The notes: generated by a model from the sequence alone, not told the origin. Shown: positions 47,127 through 61,109, counted from the first letter of the stretch. The stretch: DNA of 64,000 bases from Pipra filicauda (GCF_003945595.2 NW_024104909.1:2859367-2923366); one strand, 5' to 3'. Translations and numbers: made by a program.

Positions 47127-50100
47127 GGGCTGGTTTTGCTGGGGCAGGGAATGGAGGTCACTGCCGAGAGGGGACAGGATTTGGTTTCCAGCACAGGTAG
47201 GAATGCTGACATTTGGCTTCCTAGTAGTGCAGACAGGTCTAAAATAAGGCTATAAAATGCCTTTTTTTTTTTTTTTCCAAATGTTCCCTGATTCCTTATC
47301 TTCTTTGGTGTGAAGGTTTGGTGCTTAAAAGGAGGAAAAGCGATCACAGGCATGAAAGTCAGCTCTAGTGAGTGAGGAAGTGATAACACCCAATGCTCTG
47401 CTGTGTTGCTCTGTATCACGCAGTTGGTTTTTCAGGTTTTTTATCTCTTTGGATTAAGAGGCTCTGAGGCACTAGAAGATGATGTGTTTGCTGCTGTATG
47501 AAGGTAGTGATGTGTCTATGTTGTGTTGAGTAAAGGAGCAACTGAAGAGTGAGTAGGGATACTTCAGCTCGCCCTCCGTTAGCTGATACAGGTTAAAAAG
47601 CAGGAAAAACCCAACAAAGGCTCATCAGCTGCCTAAACACCCATGGTTTGCAAACACCTTGGGGAATCTGTTAAAGTCCTTGTTGTAGCACTTAAAGCTT
47701 GCTCAATCCCAGGAGTTTGCCATCACATTTCTGAAGATGCCCTCTACACTCATCAACAGACAACACGCAGATCTTGTGAGTGCAGTCAGGGACCTCTTAG
47801 ACCAGATCCTGCAAGTAGATACACTTCATCCCATTGGGAATGTGCCTCAGCCTTCTTATGAAATGAAAACAAGCAAACAGAGCTGACTTTGGAAGGAAGG
47901 TTATGTCCAGGGTTTATCTAGATTAGGAGCCCTGACTGCTGTCCTGAGTTCCCAGTGTTTAAAAAAAATTAATTCAGAATTGTGGACGTTTTTGCAGTGG
48001 ATGTGATGAGAGTGTTTTTGGGTAACAAGCTGCCTTATGGACATAACTTTGTTCTGTACAAGCCACACATCAAGGTGTAGCCAGAGCAGGGGTTCTGCTG
48101 TGCCTCAAATCAGTGTGTTGCTTGTTTTTCTTGGGCTCAATGCCCTTCTTTCTCTCTGTGTTTTCCTGCACTGAAGTTTTTAGAAGTTTTCAGAAAGACC
48201 CTGAAGAAATATTTAGGTCACAGTCCTATTAGTGAATTTAGGAAGTATTATTTTCAGCACTTTACTGCTGAAGATTAAGAAAGTAGTGGTGGGCCAAAAG
48301 TATGGACAGACAGCTGCAGGTAACTCACATTTTTGGCAAGTTTCTAAAGGTATCATCAGAGGCTGCTCCCTTGCAGTGTGGCCAGAGTGATTCCAGCACA
48401 GCATGGGCTTTACTTTTTCTTGCAGGGGAGGGTTTAAGCCACTTGATTGTCTTGTTCATTTGTGCTAGAGACAGCTGGACTGTCCCCACAAGAAAATGGG
48501 ACCTATTTCACTCACAGATCGTATGTCTGAATTTGAGCAGCTTGACGGTTTCTTGTGCCTTTCAGTCATTTTTAATTTATACACTGTCTTCAAAGATACT
48601 GCATTTTTTGATTCATTGTATAGGAAATTACTGCAAGCTGGTTTTCCTTCTAATACCTACGCAAAACTCAATTAAAACTAATATCAATTAACTGTGAATG
48701 ACTTTTGAGAACCCTATTAAACAAAAAATATGAGCAGATGACAACTGTTTAAAATATGGGAGTATGTCAGTTTTAATATCCGTTATGTTGCTGTATTTCC
48801 AAGCCATAAAAGTGACAAGAATGGCATGCACTGTGTAAAAGAAATTTGTTATGGTCACTTAAAAAACTGTTTTTCATTATTATTAACTACTGCAAAGTCA
48901 GATATGGATTGTAAATATTCTTTGATACGGAGTACGGATTTTCATGAACTGACACTTCACACCACACAACTTAAAATATTTGTTCCCGTTAATAAATATT
49001 TTGCTGCTGCTTATGAAGGGCTTGAAGTGCTTTTAGATGCTGTAAAGGTCTGTGAGATACATGTAGCTGTTGGTACCTTATCCTTACCTCGTGATAAGGT
49101 ACAAATTATGCAAAAATTCACTGTTGTGTTCAGAACATTTGCCAAGTGGTTCAGGGGGAGAGGAGCCTGAGTGATGATACTGAGCCATTACCAAAGGTCC
49201 AGATAACCAACACTGGTCAATAAAAGATGTCCAGGGCTGACAACAAGAAAAATACAAGAGTAAAAAAAGACCTTTTAGGATACTCCCCCAATCATCTGTG
49301 ACTTACAAATTTTTGGATACTTGTAGTTGTTAACCCTGGATGAGATTTTTTTTTTCCTCTGAATATATGAATATATTTAAGTCTTGAATCCATGTAGAAT
49401 TTCAACACCAATTGAATCTCATGGGAATAAATTTCAATAGCTCTTTATAATGAAATGTATCTTTTAAATGGTCTGATCATAGGTTAAATAGCTTTGTTCT
49501 TTTGAATTTCCAATTTGCATCTGACAATGATTTCCTATTAACCAACTCCAGTTGCTTAGCTCTTATTACAGAAAATGTCTCAACCGTGGTCCTGATTTTT
49601 AAATATGAATTTGTCCCTCTTCTCCCTCCCTCTTCCTCTTTTTCTTTTGGTTTTCCTTCTTGGTTTTGGTGATTAAAAGCCAGCTTAAAACTGAGCAAAC
49701 CTCAGTTACAGTTTCTAGACTTGCTCAGTGGAAACTGCAGGGGTTGAGAAGCACCTTTAAAGCAGATTGTACATGGCAACAGCCAGTACAGTAACACATA
49801 AAACAGACATAATAGATGAACTACAGAGCAAACTGAATTACATACACTTAGAGCAGTGTAATGAACTGGTGCCTTTAGTAATTAGCCAGGGCTGAAGTGA
49901 TCTACTGTGGATTATATTCTTTGACTCTCTAATAATCTAAGTCACATTTCCCCTGGTTGACATTTACCAAAGGCCTCAATTTTCTGGTATTTCATAGCTC
50001 ACTTTTGAATGCTCAAAACCTGGATGTTAATGTTGGGAGCTTCAGTTTAAATTGTCCTTTCTGCAATTTTGTGTGCTTCTAACTTTATTACAATTCTGTC

Positions 50101-50419
50101 CTTTAAGCCGGATACATCAGACATTACAGCAGTCATATCAGAGTATAAAACTTGTCTGGACTCAAAAATGGTAATAAAATTTAGATCCTTTCCCCTGGAA
50201 CTGGCTCTTTATGGACCTGTTTTCCCAATGGAATATCCACCAAGCCCTTCTTCAGGGCTTCACTACTGTCCAGGCCTATATCAGACATGTTTAGTTCTGG
50301 GCCCAGTCTGCAAATGTACAGCACAGGTGTGTAAATGTACAACACCCAAAGGTGTGACTTCAGTGCTGCTGTGACATCTTGCTTGATATTCCCAAAATTT
50401 CTTCTTCTCCCAGGCCTCC

Positions 50420-50435
50420 TTTTTTTTTTTTTTTT
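50420..50435 (+). repeat. poly-T run (T16)
   Basis: Sixteen T followed by five C. The run looks like a polypyrimidine tract, with CAG at 50442-50443 region resembling an acceptor (CCCCCAG), but no open frame of note follows. Confidence 0.8.
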
Positions 50436-50517
50436 CCCCCAGTTTACTTTTCCCCTTATTTCTTAATATTTCACTTATTTTTCTTTTTTAAATCAGACAA
50501 TACTGCTCACTCTGTGC

Positions 50518-50546
50518 ACTTGTGTATTACTAAAAACTACACAAGT
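50518..50546. repeat. inverted repeat, 9-bp arms, 11-base loop
   Basis: ACTTGTGTA (50518-50526) and TACACAAGT (50538-50546) are exact reverse complements. Confidence 0.75.
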
Positions 50547-53542
50547 TAAAATAACGCAGCTTTAAGTAATTTAAAAAGTACATAAACATAGCAAAGTTGA
50601 ACTACATGTCTAAATTATCAGGTTTTGATGCTTCCTTGTGAGGATTTGCTGATCCTTGAACTTTTAGAGTCTTTTCTAAAGTTAAAGTTTCCAGTTTTAT
50701 TTGGTAACTGAGGTTTAATTTTAATATAGCAACTGATATTAATTTGTTGCCTTTGATAATGGGAGTTTCAGGTGATTATCCCAACACTGATGTCAATCTG
50801 TTCGTGTGTCATGTTAAGGGATCCTGACTCTGAGAAATTCAAACATTAGAAGTGATAAGTAATGACATGTAGGTAGTTAAATATATTTACAGTTTTCTAT
50901 TTCTCTCTTTTAAGACAACTTTGGAATCATCATCTCATGTAAATCTCAGGCTGAAGAATGTCAGGTGTTGATATCAGGATTAGAAAGTTGAAAAACAGAC
51001 TTGAGCAGGCAACAAATTTTCTGCTTTCATTCTGGTCAAAATACGTGTATGCTGATAGTATTTACTAGCACTTATCTGCATAGGGAGAAAGCTTTAAATG
51101 CTGCTGCTTATCTGGTCTTTAGCCCCATAGCATTTATAGCAAAGATGCTGTTAGCTAGGTTGTGTTATTCAGCCTGGTGTTCAAAAGAAAATGTCAACCA
51201 GACCAGCTATGAAAATTAAACTGTTCCAATGCCTTTAGGACTTTTCTTCCATTGGCTTCAAATGAAAATAAACATAGAGATTTTTCTATTCTTTATGGAA
51301 ATCCTTCTGTTCCTGTTTCTCTTTTAGTGTAGTTTTGAACTATTGCATCTGTTTTTCCCTGCTCCTTTCCAGTGTGTTGTTGCTCTTGTTTCCTGTTGCA
51401 TTTCATTTTTTCCTCTCTTCTTTTATATTTAAATCCCTCAAACCACCTGAGTTTTTAATGGTCTAGTTTTCCAAATCAACCAAACACTTAATCCTGTTGG
51501 GATTTCCTGTCATTTGGACTGCAAGCATCCCTCTCAGTGACTTCTAATATGCCCACAACACTTGAAACAAAGGTTACATTGCTCCCCTGCAGTCTCTCTG
51601 GCTGGTCTTTGACAACTTGGAAGGATTCACAATTAGCAGTTAATAAATTTCCTATTGCATCTTCTTTTAAAATTTAGCTCCTGGAACTCCAGACAGAGGA
51701 TTGTGTTACGTTTGAATTTGCCAGCTATTAGGAATGCAACTGTTTGAGTTAGGCAGAGTTGTTTCTTCTATTTGTACAGTTGATTGACTCTTTTTTTATA
51801 CTGAATTCTCTACAAATGAAGCTGAGACAACTCTTGATTATCTGTGTTAGTTGAAGATATGGAATGTTGCCTATAAAGCAAATAACACTGCTAATCCAAA
51901 CCCTCTGTGAGCTCCTGTGAAAGATCATGCCATGAGAGTGGGACTGAGCAGAGAAAAGCACAGGACAAAACTGACTGCAGAGCTTATAGACACCTTGAAT
52001 TTGAAGGTGAAACATCCCCAGCAGATCGCTGTGCTGGGGGGTTTTGCTGCTTTCTGAGCTGCTGTTCTGGCAGCTCTGCATGTGCAGTTGTTACCTGAGC
52101 CCAGCCAAAACACCTGAGGGTGCTTGAGTTACTTTGGGCTGCAGAGATGAACGTGGCCTTGTGGTCCTATCCTTGGTGCTCCCAACAGAGAGAAGATCAA
52201 GGAACTGAGGGGGAAAGGTGAATATCTGTAGTCTCGTAGGCCTTTTTTAAAATATCACCTTTTACAACAGCAAGGTTGTGCCTTCTACAAGCAAGAAGAG
52301 GGCCAAGTGGCTCCTCTAGCTCATGCCTCTGCTGCCAAGGGCTTGGGCTGTCCCAAGCAGGAAAACCAATGTTTAAGGGGGGTGAATTCTCCCAGGTCCA
52401 TGCCCAAACACATTCCCTGTCATGGCATAAACATGATGTGAGGCAAATACAAGCAAACTGTCTTAGCATAATTCAGTAGGATCCTGTGTGTGGTGGTTGT
52501 ACATGGCATAGCTGCACAGGGGCAGGTGTGGGACTGTCTTGCTCAGAGATATCTTTCAAGAGCTTTAAAATTACTGACTCCCCGCTGTGATTTTTGGACA
52601 GTGCATGAGACACATAACATAAATTATTCCATTTGCTGATTTGTGGTGTCCTACAGGACTATTCGAATTTGGTTTGATTTCCTACTTCTGGAAAGTGATA
52701 ACACAGTGGAACCTATGCTTGGCTTGCTTTAATTGCTTCAAGTGGAAGAAGTTATTAAAAGAGCATTTTTCAAATCCAACCTGTGCTATTGCAGAGTATT
52801 TTATTCCATTCCCATCACAAGTGCTTGAACAGGTATCCTGGGGAGACAGGCCTCTCCTCCTCTGCAGTGCTATTGTAGAGTATGTAAATGGAGAGAGGGA
52901 TTTTATTGGCCTCTTGCACAGCAGTAGATAATTCAAAATCCGGAAAAATGACCATTCTGATATTTTGTGAAAAGAGAAACTGAAACAAGAATGAACTGAG
53001 CTTTTATTAAGCATGAATGAACATTAACAAAAAGTGAATATTCCTGGAACCCCTTTCTCTTGTGCTGTTCAGCTGCTTCAGATGTAAGTAATTGCAACGC
53101 AGACGCCTCTGGTTTGCAAACCAAGACACGCCTATAACCCAAACAGCAATCTGGGCTTCTTGTAAGGCTGTTTCTAGGCAATAAGGGGGGATTTCATCTG
53201 AAAACAAACTCATGTTTATTAATGAGAAACAAGGTATTTTTTTTTTCTTCGTGTTTGAAGAATGATTGATATTGGAGTGATGGCTTGTGATCATGATATA
53301 GTGCTCTACCTGCCAGCCTGCTGGTGACTCACGTGACATTTGCATTGCATTCACACACAGGTTGGCACTGGGCATAGCCATCCATCTACTGAATACCCAT
53401 ACCTAACCATTGAGATATTTCTAATTTTTAACAGTGTGAATTATGTTCTTATTGCTTAAGTTTTACACCAAGTTTAAGGTGAAAACTTCCCTATTTGATG
53501 AGAATGCTCCCATCTCTTATGTCACTAATACTTGACCATTGA

Positions 53543-53582
53543 CTGTTGATATGTTGCTATGTTGTGCTGTTGATATGTTGCT
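53543..53582 (+). repeat. 16-bp direct repeat, spacing 24 bp
   Basis: CTGTTGATATGTTGCT occurs exactly at 53543-53558 and 53567-53582, with an 8-base spacer of ATGTTGTG that itself resembles part of the unit. It looks like a small, fairly recent tandem duplication. Confidence 0.85.
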
Positions 53583-54610
53583 GTTGACTTTCAGTGCAAA
53601 AACAACAGTTTTGCATACATCTCTTCTTCCTTTAAGCATAGTTTCTGCACTTCATCATAATCCACTTTTACTTTGCAAAAATCAAAACTTTTTGGTTACC
53701 CAGGGTTAAAAAAATACTGTTGGAATAAGGTAAAAGTTAGGATGGTCACTCATCCAGAACTGCAGCCAAGCTCTAAATGAGCCATTCTTTATCTCTGTGT
53801 AGTTCAGATCACTTTCCTCCCTTTCTCCTTGTTTAGCTTTGTGTGCTTTCATCTGAGACCGAAATAAAAAGACCTAAATTCTGAAAAGATACATGTAGCG
53901 CCTTTTCAGAGGCTCAATAGAACTGGAATAGTTGGGAGTATGTTTTGGGCACTTATCCAAGCCTAAACAAATCTCTACATAGTCTGAGGAACAAGAACTG
54001 AATTGCTATTACAGAAACTGCTTTCAGAGGTGAAAAAGAAAACAGCCAGCAAGTGTGATAGGCAGAGTAAAGCAATTCTGCCTTTCCCAGCTGAATAACA
54101 AATAAGTATTTTCAGCATTTAGTTTTTTCCACTTCACCTGTAAAAGCTGTGAGTTTTGGAGCAATATATTTTAACTCAACTTAAAAAAAAAATAGTTAGA
54201 AACATCAGGTCACTCCAGACAGTCTATGCAAGTGAGGGGCAGAGAATGGAGCTTAATTTGTTGTTCAAAGCAATTCACAAAGTGATTTCTACAAGCCAGT
54301 TCATGGTTTGTAAACTCGGTTCATTTTGTTGTATGCAGAAGCAACCTGAAGTGTTGCTTTTCCCTGAGTCTGTATTTGCTGTCCAGTCATGTACACTTGG
54401 AGTGAATTAATGACTTTTTGGTGTGCACATGTTTTCCGTAATCCATTTAGAACCCCTTGTTCTCATTAATATTCTACTTTTAAGCAAAATATGAACTTGG
54501 TCAAAGCAAGTAGTTTCAAGTATTTAAATACAAATATATAGAAAATAGTTGGCAGTTCTTACCACCCTTCCCCTTGTGTTACTGATGGCTGCCTTAAACT
54601 CCCCTAGTCT

Positions 54611-54655
54611 GTTCAGGATGTTCCTCATCCTGAACTGGGATGTTCCTCATTCTGG
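54611..54655. repeat. stem-loop with overlapping 22-bp direct repeat
   Basis: GTTCAGGATG (54611-54620) pairs exactly with CATCCTGAAC (54626-54635) around a 5-base loop TTCCT. GGATGTTCCTCATCCTG (54616) is repeated 22 bases on as GGATGTTCCTCATTCTG (54638), with one mismatch in 17. Confidence 0.85.
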
Positions 54656-57600
54656 TAAAAAGGCCCTGGCTGCTACCTTACTTTAACAGAGAGTGTTGAA
54701 ATTTGTGTCAGGAGAAGAGAATCATATGGTCTGTGGGAAATGCAAAACCATGCATAGAAAACCTCTGGGAGACATTTTTGGTTAAAAAATATTAGCTGAT
54801 GTTATGGAGATGTGCACCTGCAATGTAGGGAATTGGTATGTGTGGTGGTCATAGCTCTCCGTGTACTTCTCCTTTTAGGTGAGGCTTTTACCTGTGACTG
54901 TGAGCAGAGGGATCCTCATTTCTTTGGCCTCTCATCTCTGTGCTTTTGTGGAAGTGCAGCAGATGCTGCACCTTCAGTCAGTAGGTTTAAATTTGCAGTG
55001 TTAATGCTGAAGACACAATCACGAGGTTTTCGCTTTGCAAGAGTGGAGAACTTGTTCCAGATTCATTTCCCCTGGAAGTGGCTGTTCTATCTGGACCCTC
55101 AGACTATGCAGGAGGAAAAAAATCTCATAGTAGTCAGTCTGCTGGTGATGGTTGAAGAGGCTCAGAAACATCATAAAGGTCAAAAATATTGTAGCTACAA
55201 ATGGAAGTGTCTAATGTTGGAGAGCAATTTGGTGGAAGAATTGGCACTGGAACCATTCTTTTCCATTATTTCTCTAAATGACTCTTTTAGTAGTGTTGAA
55301 ATCAAGATAGTCAAGTTTGAAAATTAATGGGAAGGAACAGCAAATAATTAGGTACAATGTTATCAAGTAGGTAACTACTCTGATTACTGGCATACCTGAT
55401 TCTGTAACTGCAGTGAATGTGACTATAGAATGAAAATAGGAGTAGATTATCTTTCCATTCACCTCCCCAACCAGCGTCTTTCCCCAGAGCATGAGAGTGA
55501 TATGGTGATATTGTCTAAGGGGTGGTGCAGACATTAATTTAGTTTGTTGCAGTTGAGAGACAAAAGATGCATCTTTATTTTTTCTAGAAATAAAGCTCCA
55601 AGTACCAATTTCTGGTACGAAGAAACTGTAGAACTGAGCTGAGAAGGAGCTCTTTATTGGAGGACTCCATCATCTACCATTGGCTGTAGTTCTGCAGCAT
55701 GAACACCAGGCCATGGGATACTTGAATTGTGATATTCCAAGTCTGAAAATACACAGACTTACGGGATGTGCAGCTGTATTTCATGAAGTGTATGGGCCAG
55801 ATCCTTGGCTGATTTATGCTGTTGCAGTTCCAGTGATTTCTGTATGCTGCCACTAACAGCAAGTTACAGCTGCTCAGAATCTGCTCAGGAAACTGTTGTT
55901 GAGTGAATTTTCCCCAATAAAAGGGGCAGGAAAGGTAGCAAGCTCTGTAACCATGATTATGATTCTGTGACAGAAATTTTTGAAGCAGGCCACTTTAACA
56001 GAGGCAAAAGTAGAGCTCTGAAAGTAGGTGGCTCTGGCCTGGGATGTTCCAAGGGTGCCCAGGCTGAGACAAGGATTGCACTCTGGCTCTTTAGGAGTAG
56101 CTCAGACTGCACAGGGGAGCTGTGACCTTCTTTTTGCTCTGTGAGAGCTGAGGAGAAGGGTCTGCGTGCCCTCCCCTCCTACAGAGCTGGGCACTTTTGG
56201 TTTGGGCACCTGTGCCCAAGCAGATACAGGGGAGAAAGGAGAATTAATTTTCTGGGGAAAAATAAAAAAAAGAAAAGCCAAAAGCACACACAACATCAAG
56301 ATGAATGGGCAGAATTGAGCAAATTTGAGCAGATTTGCAACAAGTCTGTTAAAATCTAGTTGTGATTTTAACTTTCATATCTGTGCTCAACCTGGCATTC
56401 CTGAACATGCAAGTCCAGGACTCAGATGATGGTGCTTAGCAAATATTTTGTGTTGCACAGTGGTCAGAAAGGAAATGTCTCATTTTGCTACTTACTGAGT
56501 TACAGAAACAGTGCCAGAGTCTGAAATAACCTTAAATGCCCTGTGCTACCACTGTAGGTGTTCAAGGATAGAAATTCCCCCAACATGCTGCTCTCTGGTA
56601 AAGGGCAGTTCCCAGTTACTGAGGTGCTAAACCTCTAGATAATCTTTACCCAGCTTTATCCATTGTCACATCAAGGATACATGATATTATGCCAGTGTAG
56701 CTTTTGTCCCTTATTTTGATGGCTTAAAGTGAGTTGTTGAGTGGAAAATGTTTAAACCCCCTAGAAATTGTTCCTCTGCAGACCCAGACAAATGATTTAG
56801 ATGGCTGAAAACTTCTGTAATGACCTTCATACTAAGATCTGCCTCTAAACAATGAGTCTTCATGAATTTGTTTATTTTATTTTGAATGAGTGAAATTTGC
56901 TTAGAGTACAAAGACTTATGTTGCTTTGCATTATTTTTAATTAAACTCATGGTGTTAGGTTTTATTTGTGGCCTAGATGTAAACTATCATGCTGTGTAGC
57001 CCATCACTCTTTCAGAGAATCCTGAGTGTCAGATGCCTGTTTGGAATGGACTATCAAATTAATATGATTTTTTAACATGATTGTCTTTTTCTTTTCTGCC
57101 ATCATTATAATTTTTTTTTTTTTGTTTGGAAAAGAAATCACCAATGTGAGAAACTTTGGGATGCTGTGTGGGTTTTAAGGCTTTGTAGTCTCGAATTCAC
57201 GTAGCACTCTGAATCAAGTGTACTGTGTCTGTGTACCATGAGGCAAAACTTATTTCCCATATTTTCCCATTTTTAAGAAGCTGAGTTGCTATCTTAGGCC
57301 ACTGTCTTCAATTGTGTTGCCATTTTTTAACTTTGCTAGAAACACTCTTACTCCAATTGGATTACCAGTGTAAATGGCAACCCGCTGAGACTTCTTTTCA
57401 GCCTTTTGAGGGCTTTGAAAGGAAATCTTTCATGGCTCTTTGTATCCCACATGGCACATAAATTGTAGTGTAGCCTGCTGCAAGTTGTATGTAATATTGG
57501 CCTCTGATCTAAATTGGCTTAAGAATGCAGTCAGGATTCAGGAACAGCACAGAGGACTTTGAGAGAAAACTGTCCTCCCTGTGTGTTTTGTAATGCTGTT

Positions 57601-57793
57601 GTTGCAGTGCAGTGTCTCCAAATAGGCTTTATCATACTTTTTGGGGACACAAGAATCTCTAAGTCCCAGCTACACTTATTTCAACAGAACAAACCAGGGT
57701 CACAGATAAATTCAGCAGAGCTAAACTGAACTTGCAGCCAATTCTGGGGCTGCTCCTTCCCGTGTTAACTTCACTTCTTCAAATAACTTCATA
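54656..57793. other. noncoding DNA
   Basis: A frame at 54812-55327 runs 171 codons from a GTG, but the first ATG (55004) leaves 107. No domain is recognisable and it has no obvious codon pattern. A CTCCTTTTAG acceptor-like signal at about 54879 sits inside it. A possible old repeat lies at 55794-55845 and T13 at 57111-57123. Otherwise plain. Confidence 0.5.
55794..55845 (+). repeat. possible ancient MITE-like repeat fragment
   Basis: GGGCCAGATCCTTGGCTGAT and the following bases up to about 55845 resemble, from memory, a palindromic family common in reptile, crocodile and bird genomes whose ends read GGGCCAGATCCT. Only one arm is seen. The match is short and diverged, so the call is tentative. 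Confidence 0.3.
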
Positions 57794-57882
57794 TTTTTTT
57801 GTGCTGATGACACTGTTTTCTTTATCACCATAAATCATTTTTTTATGCTGATGACACTGTATTTCTCTATCACCATTAATCA
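57794..57882 (+). repeat. tandem duplication, about 44-45 bp, two copies
   Basis: Copy one (57794-57837) and copy two (57838-57882) share GCTGATGACACTG and TATCACCAT/TAATCAT blocks. They differ by three substitutions and one inserted base. The copies abut directly, which points to slippage or unequal crossing-over rather than transposition. Confidence 0.92.
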
Positions 57883-58589
57883 TCTCTAATGCTTGAGAAG
57901 GAAATGTTAATGAAGAATACAATTTATTAAATGTCACCCAGTGGATTAACTGCAAACCTTAATAATAAACAGGGCCAAAATCAAGTAATGACCCAAATAG
58001 ACTTGTAGGTCTGGTGTGAGACAGACTGGAAGAGTTGAGCAGGTCATGAACAGTGAATGGGGCAACAAGGAAGGGTTTTACAGATTGGGTAAGAGCCTGG
58101 GGAAGGCTGGGGCAGCCTGGCAGAGTGAGGAGGAGTTGCTCTGGAAAAACAAGGGCCCACCTTGCTATGGACAGTGTGTTCAGAAGGACACAGCTTCCCC
58201 TTTGGTACTGCTCTGTTCCTCTTGGTGAAGCCATGGCAGAAAGGGACAGTAATTAAAATTTCACTCTTCTCTCCCTAAGGTCTCCCCTGCTCTTTGGAAG
58301 CACAGGAAACCCTCTGATATTTCCCTCGTCTGATCATGGAATAATCAACTCTTGCAACTCAGGGAAAGGGATTTGAATGGCAGCAAAGACTGACAAAACA
58401 AATGCCTCAAGCCATAGCTGTTACTGAGAGAGTGTTTCAAACCTTAATTCAGCTAAATCTTTGATTGGCTAGTTTGTCTCTGCTATAAACTTTAAAGACC
58501 ACATTAGTTACCTGTCATTTTCGGAGATTGCTTCTATACCCTGTCCACTTGTAGTCTGAGTGTTTCCCAGGAGGCACAGATTTCTTTTT

Positions 58590-58610
58590 CATTTTTAATT
58601 TTTAATTTTT
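58590..58610 (+). repeat. short AT tandem repeat
   Basis: CATTTTTAATTTTTAATTTTT, roughly three units of a 7-base ATTTTTA-type motif. Confidence 0.75.
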
Positions 58611-61109
58611 ACCACATTTTGATTATGGTGATATTATATGGGGTCAGTGCTCAGTCAACTGTTAAATAAATTGCAAATTCTACAAAACACAGCCAGCAGA
58701 GTCATTACTAACTGTAATGCTGAAACTTCAAGCAAAATTACATCTGGCTACAATGCTATTCAGATGCATAAATTATACAGCCTCTGATTATCTTAAAGAA
58801 AATTCAGCCATTAAACTTATTTTATGGGCACAAAACAAGGGGAACTGCCAAAAGGAATCTGTGCATCCTAAAAGTCATGAGAAGAAAAATAATTGACAAA
58901 CCTTTTCCGCCTGCAGTTTTATGGAATGTTCCCTCTCCCTCCTGATGTTCAATCAACCTCCACCACTGGCACAGATAAAATCCTACAATGGCAGAACTGC
59001 TGGGGGGACTCAGCCTGTGTAGCTTTAGAACAGCAGGTGGGTCAAACATTTCAAATCTGACCCCAAAAAGCCCCTATCTTTACGTGGGGATCTAGAGAGG
59101 AGAATCTCCAGGGAAGAAAATCGTAATTCATTGAAGGGAAAAAAAAAAAAGGATGCTTGACAGTGAGCTGTTCAGTGTGCTGCAGAATTCCTTCTGAAAG
59201 CTTCCCAGCTGCCCTGGAGCACAGGAGGAATCAGTCCTCTTCCTGTACCAACAGGTCACTGATGCACCTGCATCATATCTGAGAGTGGAGAATGATGAAT
59301 AACAGAGCCTGGAGTGGTTGACTGCACAACGACCCAAATGGCATCAGGTCACAGAGCACATCTGTGTCAGTAACCCCTTAAACTCCAGGGGATGGCACAT
59401 TGCTCCTTTCCTTCTTCCCCACACCCAATTTTATGTCAGCATTGCCAGTGTTAAACTCAGAGTTATCTTTGAAGAACAGTGAGAATGTTACTTAAAGCAA
59501 TCCTGTCACCACATTTCCTGAGTTGCCTCAATGTATTTTAAACCATTCTTATATTTGACAAGTAATTGCCAAAGTAGGTTATGTGTCACTGACCTTTATC
59601 AAAGTCTGATTTTTTCCAAGTCTTGTCTCACAGTTCCGTCCTGTAAAGACATTCAGGGAAGATAATTGCTCCCTAAACTAATTGCCTTCCCTAGTGTTCT
59701 TTTCTGGACTTCTGCAAGACAGAGGAAAGCCTGATAGTATTTGTTCTTCAAACAGATCTGAGCTCTTCATTCTGGAAATAAGAGGTACCCCAGTTCTCTG
59801 TTTTCATTTCCTTCCTTCCTTCTTGTAACCAGAATTATGATTCAGGTGTATTGTTGCTCCCTTTCTGGAGTATTTCTATGTGGAATTTATGGAGGAAATT
59901 ATAATTTTATAGTCCAGTTTGTGTTGTTATACCAAGTATAAATATTACTAACAGGAGTAATCATAGTGCCTGTGAGTTCCTGTGGAAGTACTTCATTACT
60001 GTTAGTAACATTATGCAACCTGAATCTATTTTTTCCTCACTGATTGATTATAACTTTTCAGTATTTCAATCTATATCGATCTGTGAGTCACAAAGACAAG
60101 AAGATTAATCTTGTTTTGACAAAGCTCTTCTTTTTAATTCAGCTCTGTGATAAATTGTGAGTGATACAGCTGATGGCCAGCACAGTTTTATCCAAGCAAT
60201 GAGCTACTCTTAGGTCGAGGTATATAAGTAGTTATTAAATATGAAAAAAATTATTAATGGTAGTAAATCATGTCAGGGTTTCATGTAAAGGGTTGGTATC
60301 AGAAAATAGGTGATTCCCACAGTGTTGCAAAAGAAGTTGTTTCTTTAAGTCTAATGTTGCTGTTGCTCTTTCCCTTGTGAATACGGTTCTAAGTGTGCAG
60401 TGTGATGTTTCTCTGCCTCATTTTCGTGATCAGGTTTGAAAAGACAGCACTTCGTGAGGACTAAATGTTTCTGTTCACCCTCAGAGTCAGATTAAAAGAG
60501 TTTGTTTGCACCTCTGCTTGGTTGTCTGTTACCCAGGTAAGGTGTGGGAGACACTGTCCTAACAGGATGTCCTGAAGAGCTCTGAGGATCCTACAGCAGT
60601 CCTGTGACTGCCACCATGTGAAAACACAGGGGTCTCACTGTGTGAAAAGATGATGCAAATCTGTCTTCTGAGGTTGTCTTAAATAGAGTTACTTAAATTT
60701 TGAAGATAAATCCCTGCAAAGCTTTAAAATAAATTGGTTTATCTGCACAGGAAAACTAATGCTGAAAAAATTTTGATCAGGATTAGTTCTGAAAAAATCT
60801 GAAAATCTGTTTGTTGAGTCCACTTAGTAGCATCTCTAAGCATGTACAGTGAATTCCATTGGCCATTGTGAATGACAATTTATCCAAAATCTGTAAATGC
60901 CTTTTCATTTTCAGCTGCAAGGAAAAAAAGAACATATCTTCCTAAGAATCTGCTTAACTTAGTTTAAGACAATGTCTGCCTTTCATTTAATTTGTACTCT
61001 ATTAATTTTAGAGTGCTTAAGTATAAAATGTCATTTTTCAACTTGTTAACTGTGTGAAGGTCTGCTTTCCCTGCTTTGTCTGAGCTCATTCCATGCAAGT
61101 TAAAATATG

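Larger units (their letters stand above)
47127..54610. other. noncoding DNA, 7.5 kb
   Basis: No supported gene or named repeat. Landmarks: T15 at 47262-47276, a C/T tract at 49617-49655, T16 at 50420-50435, a 9-bp stem at 50518-50546 and a 16-bp direct repeat at 53543-53582. Frames such as 48826-49170 plus and 52641-52931 plus show no domain. Confidence 0.55.

Noticed and set aside
57803..57860. C-box-like TGATGA motifs suggesting a snoRNA
   Set aside because: They are the two copies of one tandem duplication. No paired D box or terminal stem is seen.
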